Origin: WQUF01 sp031549885
Lineage (GTDB): Bacteria; Bacillota; Clostridia; Clostridiales; Clostridiaceae
Length of the DNA stretch: 64,000 nucleotides
Assembly (NCBI GenBank): GCA_031549885.1
Contig: JAVBPD010000006.1
Span: forward strand, 3,642 to 67,641
Reading direction: 5' to 3'
Program-made: the position numbers and the translations under genes
The notes under the pieces: model-generated
The model's input: only the letters and a program-made list of their open reading frames with translations
Databases searched by the model: none
What the model was told of the DNA's origin: nothing
Part shown: piece by piece, positions 17,178 to 26,133 of the stretch
Layout of the letters: each line of letters begins with the position of its first letter
How positions within the stretch are numbered: the stretch's first letter is position 1

Positions 17178-17786
17178 TTATTTAATATATGTATTTTTAA
17201 GTATTTGGCAAAACTGCTCACCACACCTTTTAACTTCGCCTAACACTCTGTTTATACCATATTCAGATAAATGCCAATTATTTTTACTTACATTCCTAAC
17301 ATCTACAGGGCAAACTATAAAATCTGTATCCTTGTAAACTAATTGATAATACATGAGGCAGCGTCTTGAATGAAATGATTTGCAGCATATTATGGCCTTT
17401 TTTATATTTAAATTTAAATTATCTGTGACTTTTTTTGATAAAAGGGCATTTTCATAAGTGTATGTAGCTTCATTTTCTTCTAATATTGAAGATTCATCTA
17501 CACCATTTTTTAATAAAACAGACCTTAAAAAGTCCCATTCAGTATCATATTTTTCATTATAAATTTCTATCTTAGAAGCAGGACCATCAAATACTCCTGT
17601 GGCTTTTGGAAATTTGCCAGAAGGGAGTATATAAGGGGACATTTGATTTTCCCAAAGCTTAGCAGCATATTCACAAGGTTCAGGGAAAGCTCCACCAGGT
17701 ATAAAAATTATATCTGCTTTTTGAGGCTCATTTTCAATGAAGATGAAATTAGATATTGCTTCAATTATATTTGTTTCTATTTTCAT
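17178..17786 (-). CDS. YdcF/ElyC (DUF218) family protein
   Basis: 202 residues, AAGGAG ribosome binding site. The DUF218 pattern is clear: IIFIPGGAFPEPCEYAAKLW with the Gly-Gly turn, a middle segment NEATYTYENALLSKKV with the conserved Glu/Asn positions, and AIICCKSFHSRRCLMYYQL. Unlike ElyC and SanA there is no N-terminal membrane segment, so this is a cytoplasmic YdcF type. Family members are linked to envelope metabolism and bind nucleotides or SAM, but a reaction is not established. It lies downstream of the exporter unit in the opposite transcriptional order and is separate from it. Confidence 0.82.
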   Translation of the reverse strand: MKIETNIIEAISNFIFIENEPQKADIIFIPGGAFPEPCEYAAKLWENQMSPYILPSGKFPKATGVFDGPASKIEIYNEKYDTEWDFLRSVLLKNGVDESSILEENEATYTYENALLSKKVTDNLNLNIKKAIICCKSFHSRRCLMYYQLVYKDTDFIVCPVDVRNVSKNNWHLSEYGINRVLGEVKRCGEQFCQILKNTYIK

Positions 17787-17827
17787 GGTTACTCCTTTTT
17801 CAATTAGATTTTTTTATAAAGTTATAA

Positions 17828-17866
17828 AAAATGGATTGATTCTTATAAAAAGGACCAATCCATTTT
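17828..17866. terminator. Bidirectional terminator
   Basis: AAAATGGATTG (17828-17838) pairs perfectly with CAATCCATTTT (17856-17866), with A and T runs flanking. It ends the minus-strand secreted-protein gene. Confidence 0.85.
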
Positions 17867-17868
17867 AT

Positions 17869-18900
17869 TTAATTCGAATTCATGAGTTTTGAAAGTGTTA
17901 CAACAGTTGGCGAAACATTATAAAATGTATCAACTAATTGCTCATAATATGAAACTGGCACATATAAAACATTATTTTTTAATACAGGTGCTGTCTCAAG
18001 TTTCTTGCCGTTATAATTATTTACATAAGCCTTAATTGAATATTTTATTTTTCCATAAGTTATATTAGCACAGGATTTATTTATCAATTTAACTGTTTGC
18101 CCAAAAATTGCTGATTTATCAAGTGGGACCATGGTTATGTTGTTTTCACTAAAGAATGATTCAGGAGGAAGACCTATATTTTTATATTCATCTAAATTAA
18201 TTTTAAATTCTGGATTTCCAACATATCCAGGTGATATTTCATATTTACTAAATATAATTACAAGGTTTCTGCCATTATCTATATAGAAATTAGTAGCTGA
18301 ATTTGCACCATTAAATCCTTCAGGTGATTTTAGATAATAATCTGGATTAGCTTTAATTTGATCTGATATATATTTATTGGCTACTTTATAGCCATTTGGA
18401 CCTAAAATATCTAAAAGAGAGTAAAGCTTATAAGAATTTTGATCAAGGACTATTGTCTTTACATCATCTGAAGCAGTGTTGCCAGGGTTTATTGAGCTAT
18501 GCATGATTACAGATAAATACTTGCTGTCACCAGTTACAGTATAAGAAAAATTAACTGTTGGATTTACACCTTGGGTTTTTAATGCTTTTACTTTATCTAT
18601 AGTATCATCATAAAATTTAGATACAATACCATTTACTTCATCAGAAAACGCTTTATCCTCTATATTTGTGAAATTTGGCAAATTTCCTGTTATAACAGTT
18701 TCAGTGCTATGAAGAGGAGTGCTCTGTATAATGTAAAGCCCACTTTGTGATGAGGATGTTGCTGCAATCATTGATACACTGGGCAAGGCTTCATTTAAAG
18801 TATTTGCAAAAGCTATAGAGGCTGTGGATGATAATAAAGTTAAGGTGCAAAGACCTGCAACTGACGATTTGGAAATTAATTTTTTTAAATTTTTATTCAT
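17869..18900 (-). CDS. Secreted DUF4163/DUF3298 protein with copper-amine-oxidase-like C-terminus
   Basis: 343 residues with a signal peptide (basic start, hydrophobic core about 14-30, AxA-type end near ASIAFAN). Residues 60-170 resemble DUF4163 and residues 170-265 DUF3298 (LYSLLDILGPNGYKVANKYI, FYIDNGRNLVIIFSKYEI), the RsiV-like lysozyme-inhibitor fold. The last 70 residues (ETAPVLKNNVLYVPVSYYEQL) look like a copper amine oxidase N-terminal-like beta domain, common in clostridial surface proteins. RsiV relatives bind lysozyme, so a cell-surface sensing or inhibitory role is possible; no sigma factor is adjacent. It has its own terminator. Confidence 0.75.
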   Translation of the reverse strand: MNKNLKKLISKSSVAGLCTLTLLSSTASIAFANTLNEALPSVSMIAATSSSQSGLYIIQSTPLHSTETVITGNLPNFTNIEDKAFSDEVNGIVSKFYDDTIDKVKALKTQGVNPTVNFSYTVTGDSKYLSVIMHSSINPGNTASDDVKTIVLDQNSYKLYSLLDILGPNGYKVANKYISDQIKANPDYYLKSPEGFNGANSATNFYIDNGRNLVIIFSKYEISPGYVGNPEFKINLDEYKNIGLPPESFFSENNITMVPLDKSAIFGQTVKLINKSCANITYGKIKYSIKAYVNNYNGKKLETAPVLKNNVLYVPVSYYEQLVDTFYNVSPTVVTLSKLMNSN

Positions 18901-19101
18901 AATAACATACTCACTTCACAAATTTTATTTAAAATTTATTAATATGTTATAGTTAAATTATAAAACTATTAATCCATAATATCAAAGTATTTAATAATAG
19001 ATGAAAGGGTATTTAACTCCATATATAAGGCATATCTATAAAAAAAACGCTTTCAACCGTATAGATTTCAATAATTTTAGCTATAGCTCATTATTACAAC
19101 A

Positions 19102-19130
19102 AAAAGCCCATTTTTTTAGGATGGACTTTT
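19102..19130 (-). terminator. Terminator of the 127-residue gene
   Basis: AAAAGCCCAT (19102-19111) pairs with ATGGACTTTT (19121-19130) with one mismatch; the stop codon of the minus-strand gene starts in the stem. Confidence 0.6.
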
Positions 19131-19512
19131 AAATTTTATTTTTATTTTCATAACTTTCAAGATCATTGCGAAATTTAATAAAATCCTCTTTTTTTATAGA
19201 TTGTAAAAATCTAATATCTATAAAAAAGCCTGAGGCTTTATGTTTAAAAAATTCAGCATCCCAAATTTCGCATTTTATAAATCCATTTTTGTAATCATAT
19301 TTATAAGGTTCGAATTTATCTATATTATCTCTAAAATATTCTAATTTATCATAGCTTAATTTATTAATTCTAAATAAAATTCCAATTATATCGCTTTTCT
19401 CCACAAAAGCTGACTTTAAAACAAGCTGCTTATATGAATTTTCCTCGCAAGAATATAAAAGCCCATCTTCATCAATTAATCCATATTTTTTAACTATATT
19501 AGCCTTATCCAT
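19129..19512 (-). CDS. Small protein of unknown function
   Basis: 127 residues, starting at ATG 19512 because a GGAGG lies 6 nt upstream; an ATG four codons earlier overlaps that site. No signal peptide or membrane segment. The middle is mixed alpha/beta with aromatic-rich stretches (KYDYKNGFIKCEIWDAEFF) and a charged helical C-terminus. I do not recognise the family. It has its own terminator and lies between a secreted-protein gene and the acetamidase-type gene, both on the same strand but well separated, so context does not point to a role. Confidence 0.6.
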   Translation of the reverse strand: MDKANIVKKYGLIDEDGLLYSCEENSYKQLVLKSAFVEKSDIIGILFRINKLSYDKLEYFRDNIDKFEPYKYDYKNGFIKCEIWDAEFFKHKASGFFIDIRFLQSIKKEDFIKFRNDLESYENKNKI

Positions 19513-19588
19513 AGGATCCTCCATAAGTTTAAATCTATGGTTAGGATGTGAACTTTTTACTAAAACTATTCTATAAATTCGAATTACT

Positions 19589-20491
19589 TTATTTTAATTT
19601 ATAATTATATTTATCAAGTACCCACTTTGGCATTTCCATTCTGCAAGTCATCAATGGATCCACTACTTGGCAAATAGCTAAATTCCCTAAAGTGGAAAGG
19701 AGTATTCCAGAGTCTTCGTTGCTTATTTTTAACTTGCTGCACAAAAATTTATGCATATTGATAACAGCCTTTTTATGTGCTGAATCTAAAGTATCATCTG
19801 AAGCTATTGCCATTATCGATTCATTGTCTACAACTAAAGGCAATGGATAATTTTCGTTTTTTATTACATCTACTTTTACCAAAACACTGCCAGGTATTTC
19901 AACTCCACAAACTAAAACTTCCCCATCGCCCATAATAGCATGAAGATCTCCCATTGAAAGAAGTGCACCAGGAGTATTTACTGGCAAATATATTATACTT
20001 CCTTCTTTTATTTTTTTACAATCCATGTTTCCACCGTGATCACCAGGGGAACCTGTAGGAATAGGATCACCTTTTGGAGCCGTTCCTATTACACCGATCA
20101 TAGGAGCTATTTCTTTAGAGATTTTGTCTGTTAAAATAGCTTTTCCGTTTTCTATAGTTATTATTCTAGTAGTTTCTTCTACATATTCTCCTATAACTCC
20201 TGCATTTGGAATTGTGCACATAACACCTTGTTTTGCAATTTCAATTTTAAGTATGCTAACTTTTAAAATATCCCCTATTTCAGCTCCTTCAACAAAAAGA
20301 GGTCCTGTAGCTGGATTTATTCCATCAAATTCTATTTTTGAGCGGATATCATCTTCTTTTGTTATTTGATTGTGGAAGCAATCAAAGGTTTCAAAAGTAA
20401 CTATGCTTCCATCTGGAACCGATAAAGATGCAGGGTTATCTTTTGACATTTTTAAAATATGGTTATCCTTAGAAATAGTAAAGGTATTCAT
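19589..20491 (-). CDS. Acetamidase/formamidase family protein
   Basis: 300 residues from ATG 20491 with GGAG upstream. The FmdA/AmdA family pattern is evident: early GSIVTFETFDCFHNQI, NPATGPLFVEGAEIGDILKV, the glycine-rich IGVIGTAPKGDPIPTGSPGD followed by HGGNMDC, and LLSMGDLHAIMGDGEV. HGGNMD supplies metal or active-site residues in characterised amidases. The reaction is probably hydrolysis of a short amide to ammonia plus a carboxylate; the exact amide is unknown. It is divergently arranged with pstS, about 98 bp apart, with no amide transporter nearby. Confidence 0.9.
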   Translation of the reverse strand: MNTFTISKDNHILKMSKDNPASLSVPDGSIVTFETFDCFHNQITKEDDIRSKIEFDGINPATGPLFVEGAEIGDILKVSILKIEIAKQGVMCTIPNAGVIGEYVEETTRIITIENGKAILTDKISKEIAPMIGVIGTAPKGDPIPTGSPGDHGGNMDCKKIKEGSIIYLPVNTPGALLSMGDLHAIMGDGEVLVCGVEIPGSVLVKVDVIKNENYPLPLVVDNESIMAIASDDTLDSAHKKAVINMHKFLCSKLKISNEDSGILLSTLGNLAICQVVDPLMTCRMEMPKWVLDKYNYKLK

Positions 20492-20589
20492 CACTTCGTC
20501 TCCTTTTTTTTAAAATAAAACACTTATAATTTAAAGCATTTATATATATAATATTGTTTGAAAGATACAATATCAATAGGGAGCAGATT

Positions 20590-21429
20590 ATGAAAAAGTA
20601 TTGCATGATTTTATTTATTATGATGATTTCTTTATACATTTTTGGATGCGGTAACGATGGAAATAAAGATCCAAATGATGCACTGCATGGAAAAATATTA
20701 ATTACTGGTTCCACATCAGTATTTCCAATAGTTGAGGAAGCTTGTGATATATTTATGGATAAGCATAAAAATGTGATTATTGAATCTCAAGGAACTGGAT
20801 CTTCTGCAGGGATTAAAGATGCCCATGAGAAAAATAGCGATATTGGCATGACATCAAGGGAGCTTAGTGATGATGAAAAGGCTTATGGTTTAACAGAAAC
20901 AAAGATCGCTGTAGATGGAATTGCAATAATTGTAAATCCTAAAAATCCTATTAAAGAGTTAACTAAAGATGAGCTTTGTAAAATTTTTAATGGAGAAATT
21001 AAGAATTGGAAGCAAATAGGAGGGGAGGATAAAACAATTAAAGTTATAACAAGAGAAGAAGGGTCTGGAACAAGATCGGCTTTAGAAGAAGGCCTTAATC
21101 TTATTGGAAAAGATAAAAGAAGTTTAATAACCATTGATGCACAGGTATGCAATGGAAGTGGAGCAATTAGAGAAGGTGTAGCTATCGCTGATGAAGCTAT
21201 TGGATATGTGTCTCTTGGAATTGTCAATAACTCTGTTAATTTACTTAAAATAGATGGCATACAATGCACAGAAGAGACAGTTAAAAATGGTGAATATTTT
21301 TTAAGCAGGAATTTTACTTTTATATATATGACTGAAATATCAGATGAGGCTAAAGCATTTGTGGATTTTATGCTATCAAATGAAGGGCAGGATATAGTAA
21401 AAGAAAAAGGTGCTATAGGCGTTTATTAA
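20590..21429 (+). CDS. pstS: Phosphate ABC transporter substrate-binding lipoprotein
   Basis: 279 residues from ATG 20590 (AGGGAG upstream). The signal ends in a lipobox, YIFGC, so Cys 18 would be lipidated. ITGSTSVFPIVEEACDIFMD and ESQGTGSSAGI are the phosphate-ligating segments of the PstS fold, and REEGSGTRSALEE in the second lobe supplies further ligands. It is followed after about 18 nt by pstC and then pstA. No pstB or phoU follows, so the ATPase must come from elsewhere in the genome. A 7-bp inverted repeat (20551-20573) lies in the leader. Confidence 0.93.
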   Translation: MKKYCMILFIMMISLYIFGCGNDGNKDPNDALHGKILITGSTSVFPIVEEACDIFMDKHKNVIIESQGTGSSAGIKDAHEKNSDIGMTSRELSDDEKAYGLTETKIAVDGIAIIVNPKNPIKELTKDELCKIFNGEIKNWKQIGGEDKTIKVITREEGSGTRSALEEGLNLIGKDKRSLITIDAQVCNGSGAIREGVAIADEAIGYVSLGIVNNSVNLLKIDGIQCTEETVKNGEYFLSRNFTFIYMTEISDEAKAFVDFMLSNEGQDIVKEKGAIGVY

Positions 21430-21447
21430 TTTTTGAAAGAAGGTTAT

Positions 21448-22329
21448 ATGGTGAATTTAACAGTAAAAAGTAAAAAGAAATTAACTGATAGAATTATCGA
21501 AGGAATATTCTTTTTATCTGCAGCTATATGTATTTTTTGTGTGGTTCTTATTATGATTTATATTTTTATAAATGGCGTACCATCTATAGTACAAATTGGA
21601 CCTTTAAAGTTTTTATTTGGCATGGATTGGGCTCCATCTGCAAATATATTTGGCATATTTCCAATGATATTTACTTCGCTTTTAGCTACATTTTTATCAG
21701 TTATTTTTGGAAGTTTTATTGGTGTTTTTACAGCAGTTCTTTTGTCAGAAATTGCACCAAAGAAGGTTTCAAATATTATTAAGTTTTTTATTGATATTTT
21801 AGCTGGAATACCATCAGTAATATATGGATTTTGGGGAATGATTGTCCTTGTACCTTTTATTAAAAATTACATAGGAGGTTTTGGAAACAGCCTTCTTGCT
21901 GTGATTATTATTTTAACTATTATGATATTGCCAACTATAATAAGCGTTAGTAAAACATCTCTTGAGGCAGTTCCAGAAACATATAAAGAAGCAAGCCTTG
22001 CCCTTGGTGCAACTAAAATAACTACAATTTTTAAAATTGTAGTGCCATCAGCAAAATTAGGAATACTTGCTGCAATTGTATTAGGTGTTGGGAGAGCTGT
22101 TGGTGAAACTATGGCAGTTCTTCTTGTTGCTGGTAACAAAGCTGCTATACCTAAAGGAATACTTGATATGGTTAGAACTTTAACAGGAAATATTGCCCTT
22201 GAAATGTCTTATGCAAAACCAGGTCTTCATCAAGGAGCGCTTTTTGCGTGTGGAGTGGTTTTATTTGTGGCTATAATGATTTTAAATATTGTTTTTAATT
22301 ATATAGTAAATAGAGGAAAAAATATATGA
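21448..22329 (+). CDS. pstC: Phosphate ABC transporter permease PstC
   Basis: 293 residues from ATG 21448 with GAAAGAAGG upstream; the TTG five codons earlier overlaps that site. Six membrane helices are visible. The EAA loop YKEASLALGATKITTIFKIVVP, which contacts the ATPase, and the region AGIPSVIYGFWGM are typical for PstC. It overlaps pstA by four bases (ATGA), implying translational coupling. It forms the phosphate channel with PstA; the EAA loop shows that it still expects a PstB partner even though no pstB is adjacent. Confidence 0.93.
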   Translation: MVNLTVKSKKKLTDRIIEGIFFLSAAICIFCVVLIMIYIFINGVPSIVQIGPLKFLFGMDWAPSANIFGIFPMIFTSLLATFLSVIFGSFIGVFTAVLLSEIAPKKVSNIIKFFIDILAGIPSVIYGFWGMIVLVPFIKNYIGGFGNSLLAVIIILTIMILPTIISVSKTSLEAVPETYKEASLALGATKITTIFKIVVPSAKLGILAAIVLGVGRAVGETMAVLLVAGNKAAIPKGILDMVRTLTGNIALEMSYAKPGLHQGALFACGVVLFVAIMILNIVFNYIVNRGKNI

Positions 22330-23162
22330 AGAAAAAAAGAAAGATAAGCGATATTATACTTTTATTTTTGTGCATATTGTGTGGTGCAATAACTTTAAGT
22401 GTTTTATTTATGATCTTATTTCATATTCTTTTAAACGGAATTGGCCATGTTACTTTTGAGTTTTTATCAACTCCATTTAAAGGAAAATTAACTGGTATAT
22501 TTCCTATGATCATAAGCACAATGTATATTATAATAACAACTTTAATAATAGCTGTACCAATAGGTATATTTTGTGCAATTTATTTAGATGAATATACAAA
22601 GGATGGCACATTTGTTAGGCTTATTAGATTTTCCATTAGATGCCTTACTGGAATACCTTCTATTATTTATGGTTTATTTGGACTTATATTTTTTGTAACA
22701 ACAATGAAGCTTCAGTATTCTATTTTTGCAGGAGCGCTTACTTTAAGTATGATGGTATTGCCAACTATAATTACAACTACAGAGGAAGCTTTGAGAACTG
22801 TTCCTAAAACATATAAGGAAGCAAGCCTTGCACTTGGTGCTACAAAGGTTACCACTATATTTAAAATTATATTACCATGTGCAATGCCTGGTATTTTAAC
22901 AGCTGTTATATTAAGCATTGGAAGAATTGTAGGAGAAACTGCTGCTGTATATTTAACTGCAGGTATGGCTAAAAATATACCATCTTCTATTTTTCAATCT
23001 GGGAGAACTCTTGCGGTGCATCTATATTATCTAGCAAATGAAGGTATATCTATGGATCAATCATATGCTACAGGAACAGTTTTAATAATCATAATAGCTG
23101 TTTTAAATCTTTTAGCTTTAGCTACTGGAAACCTATTGACAAGAAGGTCAAGAGGGAAATAA
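22326..23162 (+). CDS. pstA: Phosphate ABC transporter permease PstA
   Basis: 278 residues, six membrane helices, with TGIPSIIYGLFGLIFF and the EAA loop TYKEASLALGATKVTTIFKI nearly identical to that of PstC. RIVGETAAVYLTAGMA is the family's conserved C-terminal helix. The ATG overlaps the pstC stop. Transcription appears to end here at a hairpin (23194-23220), so the operon is pstS-pstC-pstA only. Low-phosphate control is likely, but no Pho box could be recognised in the short upstream region. Confidence 0.93.
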   Translation: MKKKRKISDIILLFLCILCGAITLSVLFMILFHILLNGIGHVTFEFLSTPFKGKLTGIFPMIISTMYIIITTLIIAVPIGIFCAIYLDEYTKDGTFVRLIRFSIRCLTGIPSIIYGLFGLIFFVTTMKLQYSIFAGALTLSMMVLPTIITTTEEALRTVPKTYKEASLALGATKVTTIFKIILPCAMPGILTAVILSIGRIVGETAAVYLTAGMAKNIPSSIFQSGRTLAVHLYYLANEGISMDQSYATGTVLIIIIAVLNLLALATGNLLTRRSRGK

Positions 23163-23193
23163 TATTTTAACATTTTTTTAAGTTAAGATTAAT

Positions 23194-23220
23194 GGGGAAT
23201 AGTTATATTCTCTTTTTTTA
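23194..23220 (+). terminator. Terminator of the pst operon
   Basis: GGGAATA (23195-23201) pairs with TATTCTC (23206-23212) through one G-U pair, followed by TTTTTTTATTTTTTT. It shows that pstB is not co-transcribed. Confidence 0.7.
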
Positions 23221-23435
23221 TTTTTTTGTTATTAATATATATTTTTGTTTACAAATTATATACATTCTGTGCTATTATACTATATAGAATATTACAAAAA
23301 GGTTTATAATAATATAAAATAAATTGTAGAAAACCGTTTTAGGGTTTATATATATGGAGAAAAAAGTAAATAATAATTTGTGCAATAATGATCTTCATAT
23401 ATGGCTTTTATTAATATTTAAATGGGGGTATGGTC

Positions 23436-24224
23436 ATGGAACTTAAAGTAGCAAATTCTAATTTAAAATTAACACATTACAACGTAAAATCAAATTATCA
23501 AGCTAAAACGAAAAAAGCAGCCATGGATATAGAAGATAAAAAATTGTGGCAAACTGTGATACTTATTATAATATCAGTGGTTACTATAGTTGCTTTTTTT
23601 ACTTTACCATGGATTATTCTTTCTGAAGATATGAAAATAAATATTTTGCAATTTAGTGTTTCTTTAAATGGGATTATTGATTTTGTATCTAGTTTTAAAG
23701 ATAGCATAAATAACTTATCTATTACTGGTATAAATATTAATGATTCAATTGATGCTATGAAATTGTTTAGAACTATAAATTATGTTGCTTATGCAATTCC
23801 AGCAGCAAACATTATTTTGATTATAATTACTATATTTACAAGAAAAATGAGAACATTAATAAACTTTATATTGTTTATAGATTTGACTTGTATTGTTATA
23901 AGTATTTTAGAAATTATATTGTTTAACTATTTACAATTTGATTATAAAGTTATTATTTTTTCTATTTATGATAATTTTCACACTGACCCTTATCACATGG
24001 AAATGTCAATTACTGGATTTGTAAATACCCTTTTAACTATATTTTCACAAAGTCAAATTATACGGGTAGACACATTAACTGCAATAATTAGTTCATCAAG
24101 TTTTATGACTATAGTTTTGTCCTCAATAAGCATATTGGTAGCTTCAGTTTTTTATTTTATAAGTAAAATTAATAAAAATGCTAAACAGCCTGAGGAAGAA
24201 AATAATTTTTTGGAAAATATCTGA
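23436..24224 (+). CDS. Four-helix membrane protein of unknown function
   Basis: 262 residues from ATG 23436; GGGGG ends 7 nt before it, whereas the ATG at 23430 is too close. A basic cytoplasmic N-terminus of about 40 residues precedes hydrophobic segments at roughly 42-65, 115-135, 143-165 and 225-250. An outer loop between the first two carries GIIDFVSSFKDSINNLSITG. No enzymatic motif is seen and I do not recognise the family. It has a strong terminator shared with the convergent HTH gene. The C-terminal tail is acidic. Confidence 0.7.
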   Translation: MELKVANSNLKLTHYNVKSNYQAKTKKAAMDIEDKKLWQTVILIIISVVTIVAFFTLPWIILSEDMKINILQFSVSLNGIIDFVSSFKDSINNLSITGININDSIDAMKLFRTINYVAYAIPAANIILIIITIFTRKMRTLINFILFIDLTCIVISILEIILFNYLQFDYKVIIFSIYDNFHTDPYHMEMSITGFVNTLLTIFSQSQIIRVDTLTAIISSSSFMTIVLSSISILVASVFYFISKINKNAKQPEEENNFLENI

Positions 24225-24231
24225 TCTTAAT

Positions 24232-24280
24232 AAAGGGGCTGATCCCATATGTTTTAATATTTAAGGGGATCGGTCCCTTT
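24232..24280. terminator. Bidirectional terminator with 15-bp stem
   Basis: 24232-24246 pairs with 24266-24280 (AAAGGGG...GATCCC against GGGATC...CCCTTT), with two G-U pairs and T runs. It separates two convergent genes. Confidence 0.85.
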
Positions 24281-24284
24281 ATTT

Positions 24285-25778
24285 TTAATTGCAGTATTTA
24301 CTTATTAAATAATCAATATATTCATAAGCATCATTTTTTTGCATTGAGAGCATTTCAGGCACATAATTATCAGCAAAGTCTAAAAATATATTGCATAAAG
24401 TTTTTTGTTCAATTAAGCAATGTGGAAAATTTTTGAATTTGTATTTTTCGCTATTGTATTCAATTAAGATACCATGTTCTTTGAATATTATAAAAATAAG
24501 ATCTTCGTTGTATAAATTGTCTTTTACAATGAAAAATTCATACTTGTCTTTTTTATCTATATCTCTTTTTTTTATGTGCTCTAATATATCTTTAATTTCT
24601 TTTTTATTAAATGCTGGTAAATCATCTAAATGATCTGATAGTTTACCTGTCTTTGCAAAATCTTCAAGTCCTTTTCTTGTGAAAATATCATGTTGAACGT
24701 TTTTATATGAGAAGCTATTGCGAAGATTTAATTGATTAATCATTTCTTCTATTTTTGACTCAACCTCATTAGATGTAAAACTTGAATTGTAAAGATTTTC
24801 AATGAATTTGGCTTTGTCTTGAATAGACATTCTGCTTAAAAAATTTTTATAAATGTTAACAGGTATTCTATCATAACATAAATTTGGTTTTATAAGACAG
24901 GAGTCGTAATTGCTTTCTAAACTTACCAGCAGGTCTCCTATATTTGTGAAATTAGTATCATTATTAAGAATTTTACTATAATCCTTTTGTAATGATTCAT
25001 AAGCTCTTTCAAAAAAATCCTTGAGATTAGCATCTTTAACTAAGATACACTCAGAAAGGCCACCTTTTATAAAAGATATGTACAAATCATTTTGAACTTT
25101 TTCTCCATTTTCTAATTTATATTCATAATTTAAAATCATAAAATCATGAAAAATGCTATTTGAAAATGTTCCATTGTTTTCACAATAAAATGCAGAATAA
25201 AAATCAAAAGATAAAAGAGGAAGGATTTCACTTAAAACAAGTATGTTTTCTTTGTTGAAATTTTTTGAAAAACTTACTAAATGATCAATTTTTAAGTTTT
25301 TGTTGTTTTCTTTGAATTTAGAAAAAGTTTCATAAATAAACTTTAAAATATTAAAATCACAACAGTTTATAATTCTAAGATTGCATAAAAAATCATGATT
25401 TATTGAGCAGGAAAACAATTCATTTAGAATGTCTTCAAAACTTTTAATATATTTTTCACTATTATAATAAACAAGTTCAATTTTTTTATATTCAAATTGT
25501 TTAGGCTTAAATAAAAGGTTTTCAACCTCTTCCCTGGTATTTAGGAGTTCTTCATCGGTGTCTAGTAAATTACTGTAATACCTAAATTGTTGTTGCTCTT
25601 GTTTATTTAAGTTTAGCACATTTATAATGGTATCTGTGAGTGAAGATGATGGTTTTTGATATCCTTTCATAATTCTATATATTGTTGATTTGCTCTTTCC
25701 ACATCTAGAAACAAAATCATCGATGTCTATATTCCTTTCAAGTAGTTTGTTGTTTAAAAATGTTTCAATGTTGTTCAT
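24285..25778 (-). CDS. HTH regulator with large unassigned C-terminal region
   Basis: About 497 residues. The N-terminus has an XRE-like HTH (IDIDDFVSRCGKSKSTIYRI then MKGYQKPSS, residues 17-50). The remaining 400 or so residues are helical, asparagine- and lysine-rich and match no family I know; there is no membrane segment or ATPase motif. The first ATG (25784) is too close to GAGAG, so the second, two codons on, is preferred. The long C-terminus could be a helical-repeat sensor for a peptide or small molecule, by analogy with other XRE-sensor fusions, but that is inference. It is alone on its strand. Confidence 0.7.
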   Translation of the reverse strand: MNNIETFLNNKLLERNIDIDDFVSRCGKSKSTIYRIMKGYQKPSSSLTDTIINVLNLNKQEQQQFRYYSNLLDTDEELLNTREEVENLLFKPKQFEYKKIELVYYNSEKYIKSFEDILNELFSCSINHDFLCNLRIINCCDFNILKFIYETFSKFKENNKNLKIDHLVSFSKNFNKENILVLSEILPLLSFDFYSAFYCENNGTFSNSIFHDFMILNYEYKLENGEKVQNDLYISFIKGGLSECILVKDANLKDFFERAYESLQKDYSKILNNDTNFTNIGDLLVSLESNYDSCLIKPNLCYDRIPVNIYKNFLSRMSIQDKAKFIENLYNSSFTSNEVESKIEEMINQLNLRNSFSYKNVQHDIFTRKGLEDFAKTGKLSDHLDDLPAFNKKEIKDILEHIKKRDIDKKDKYEFFIVKDNLYNEDLIFIIFKEHGILIEYNSEKYKFKNFPHCLIEQKTLCNIFLDFADNYVPEMLSMQKNDAYEYIDYLISKYCN

Positions 25779-25784
25779 ATTCAT

Positions 25785-26133
25785 CTCTCTTTTATAAAAA
25801 ATTTTTGAGGTTATTAAAAAAAGTTTTTTAAAATTTATACTATTATTATAACTACTTATGTATTTAGAGTCAACTTATAGGTAATAATGTAATATTTGAT
25901 TTTATAATTGAACAGGGTAATCAATAATTAAATTAAAAAAATATTAAAAATAATATTTTAATTATTTTATTATAATTATATTTCGATGAAAATACCTTTA
26001 AAAATTAATGATCTATTGATAAAATATTCGTAATAAGTATTATAGCTATGTGACTAAGTTTAACTTGAAAAAGTATAGCTTATTGATATATTGGTATTAT
26101 AAATATATTATGTTAAATACTAGGAGGAAAAAG
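25785..26133. other. Intergenic region between divergent genes
   Basis: About 350 very AT-rich bases between the HTH gene and the patatin gene. I see no gene, repeat family or structured RNA, only poly-A/T tracts that presumably include both promoters. Confidence 0.6.

Noticed and set aside
20883..21269. 128-codon minus-strand frame opposite pstS
   Set aside because: It is a shadow of a well-supported gene.
23354..23446. 30-codon frame before the four-helix membrane protein gene, a possible leader peptide
   Set aside because: No ribosome binding site and no alternative stems around the downstream start.
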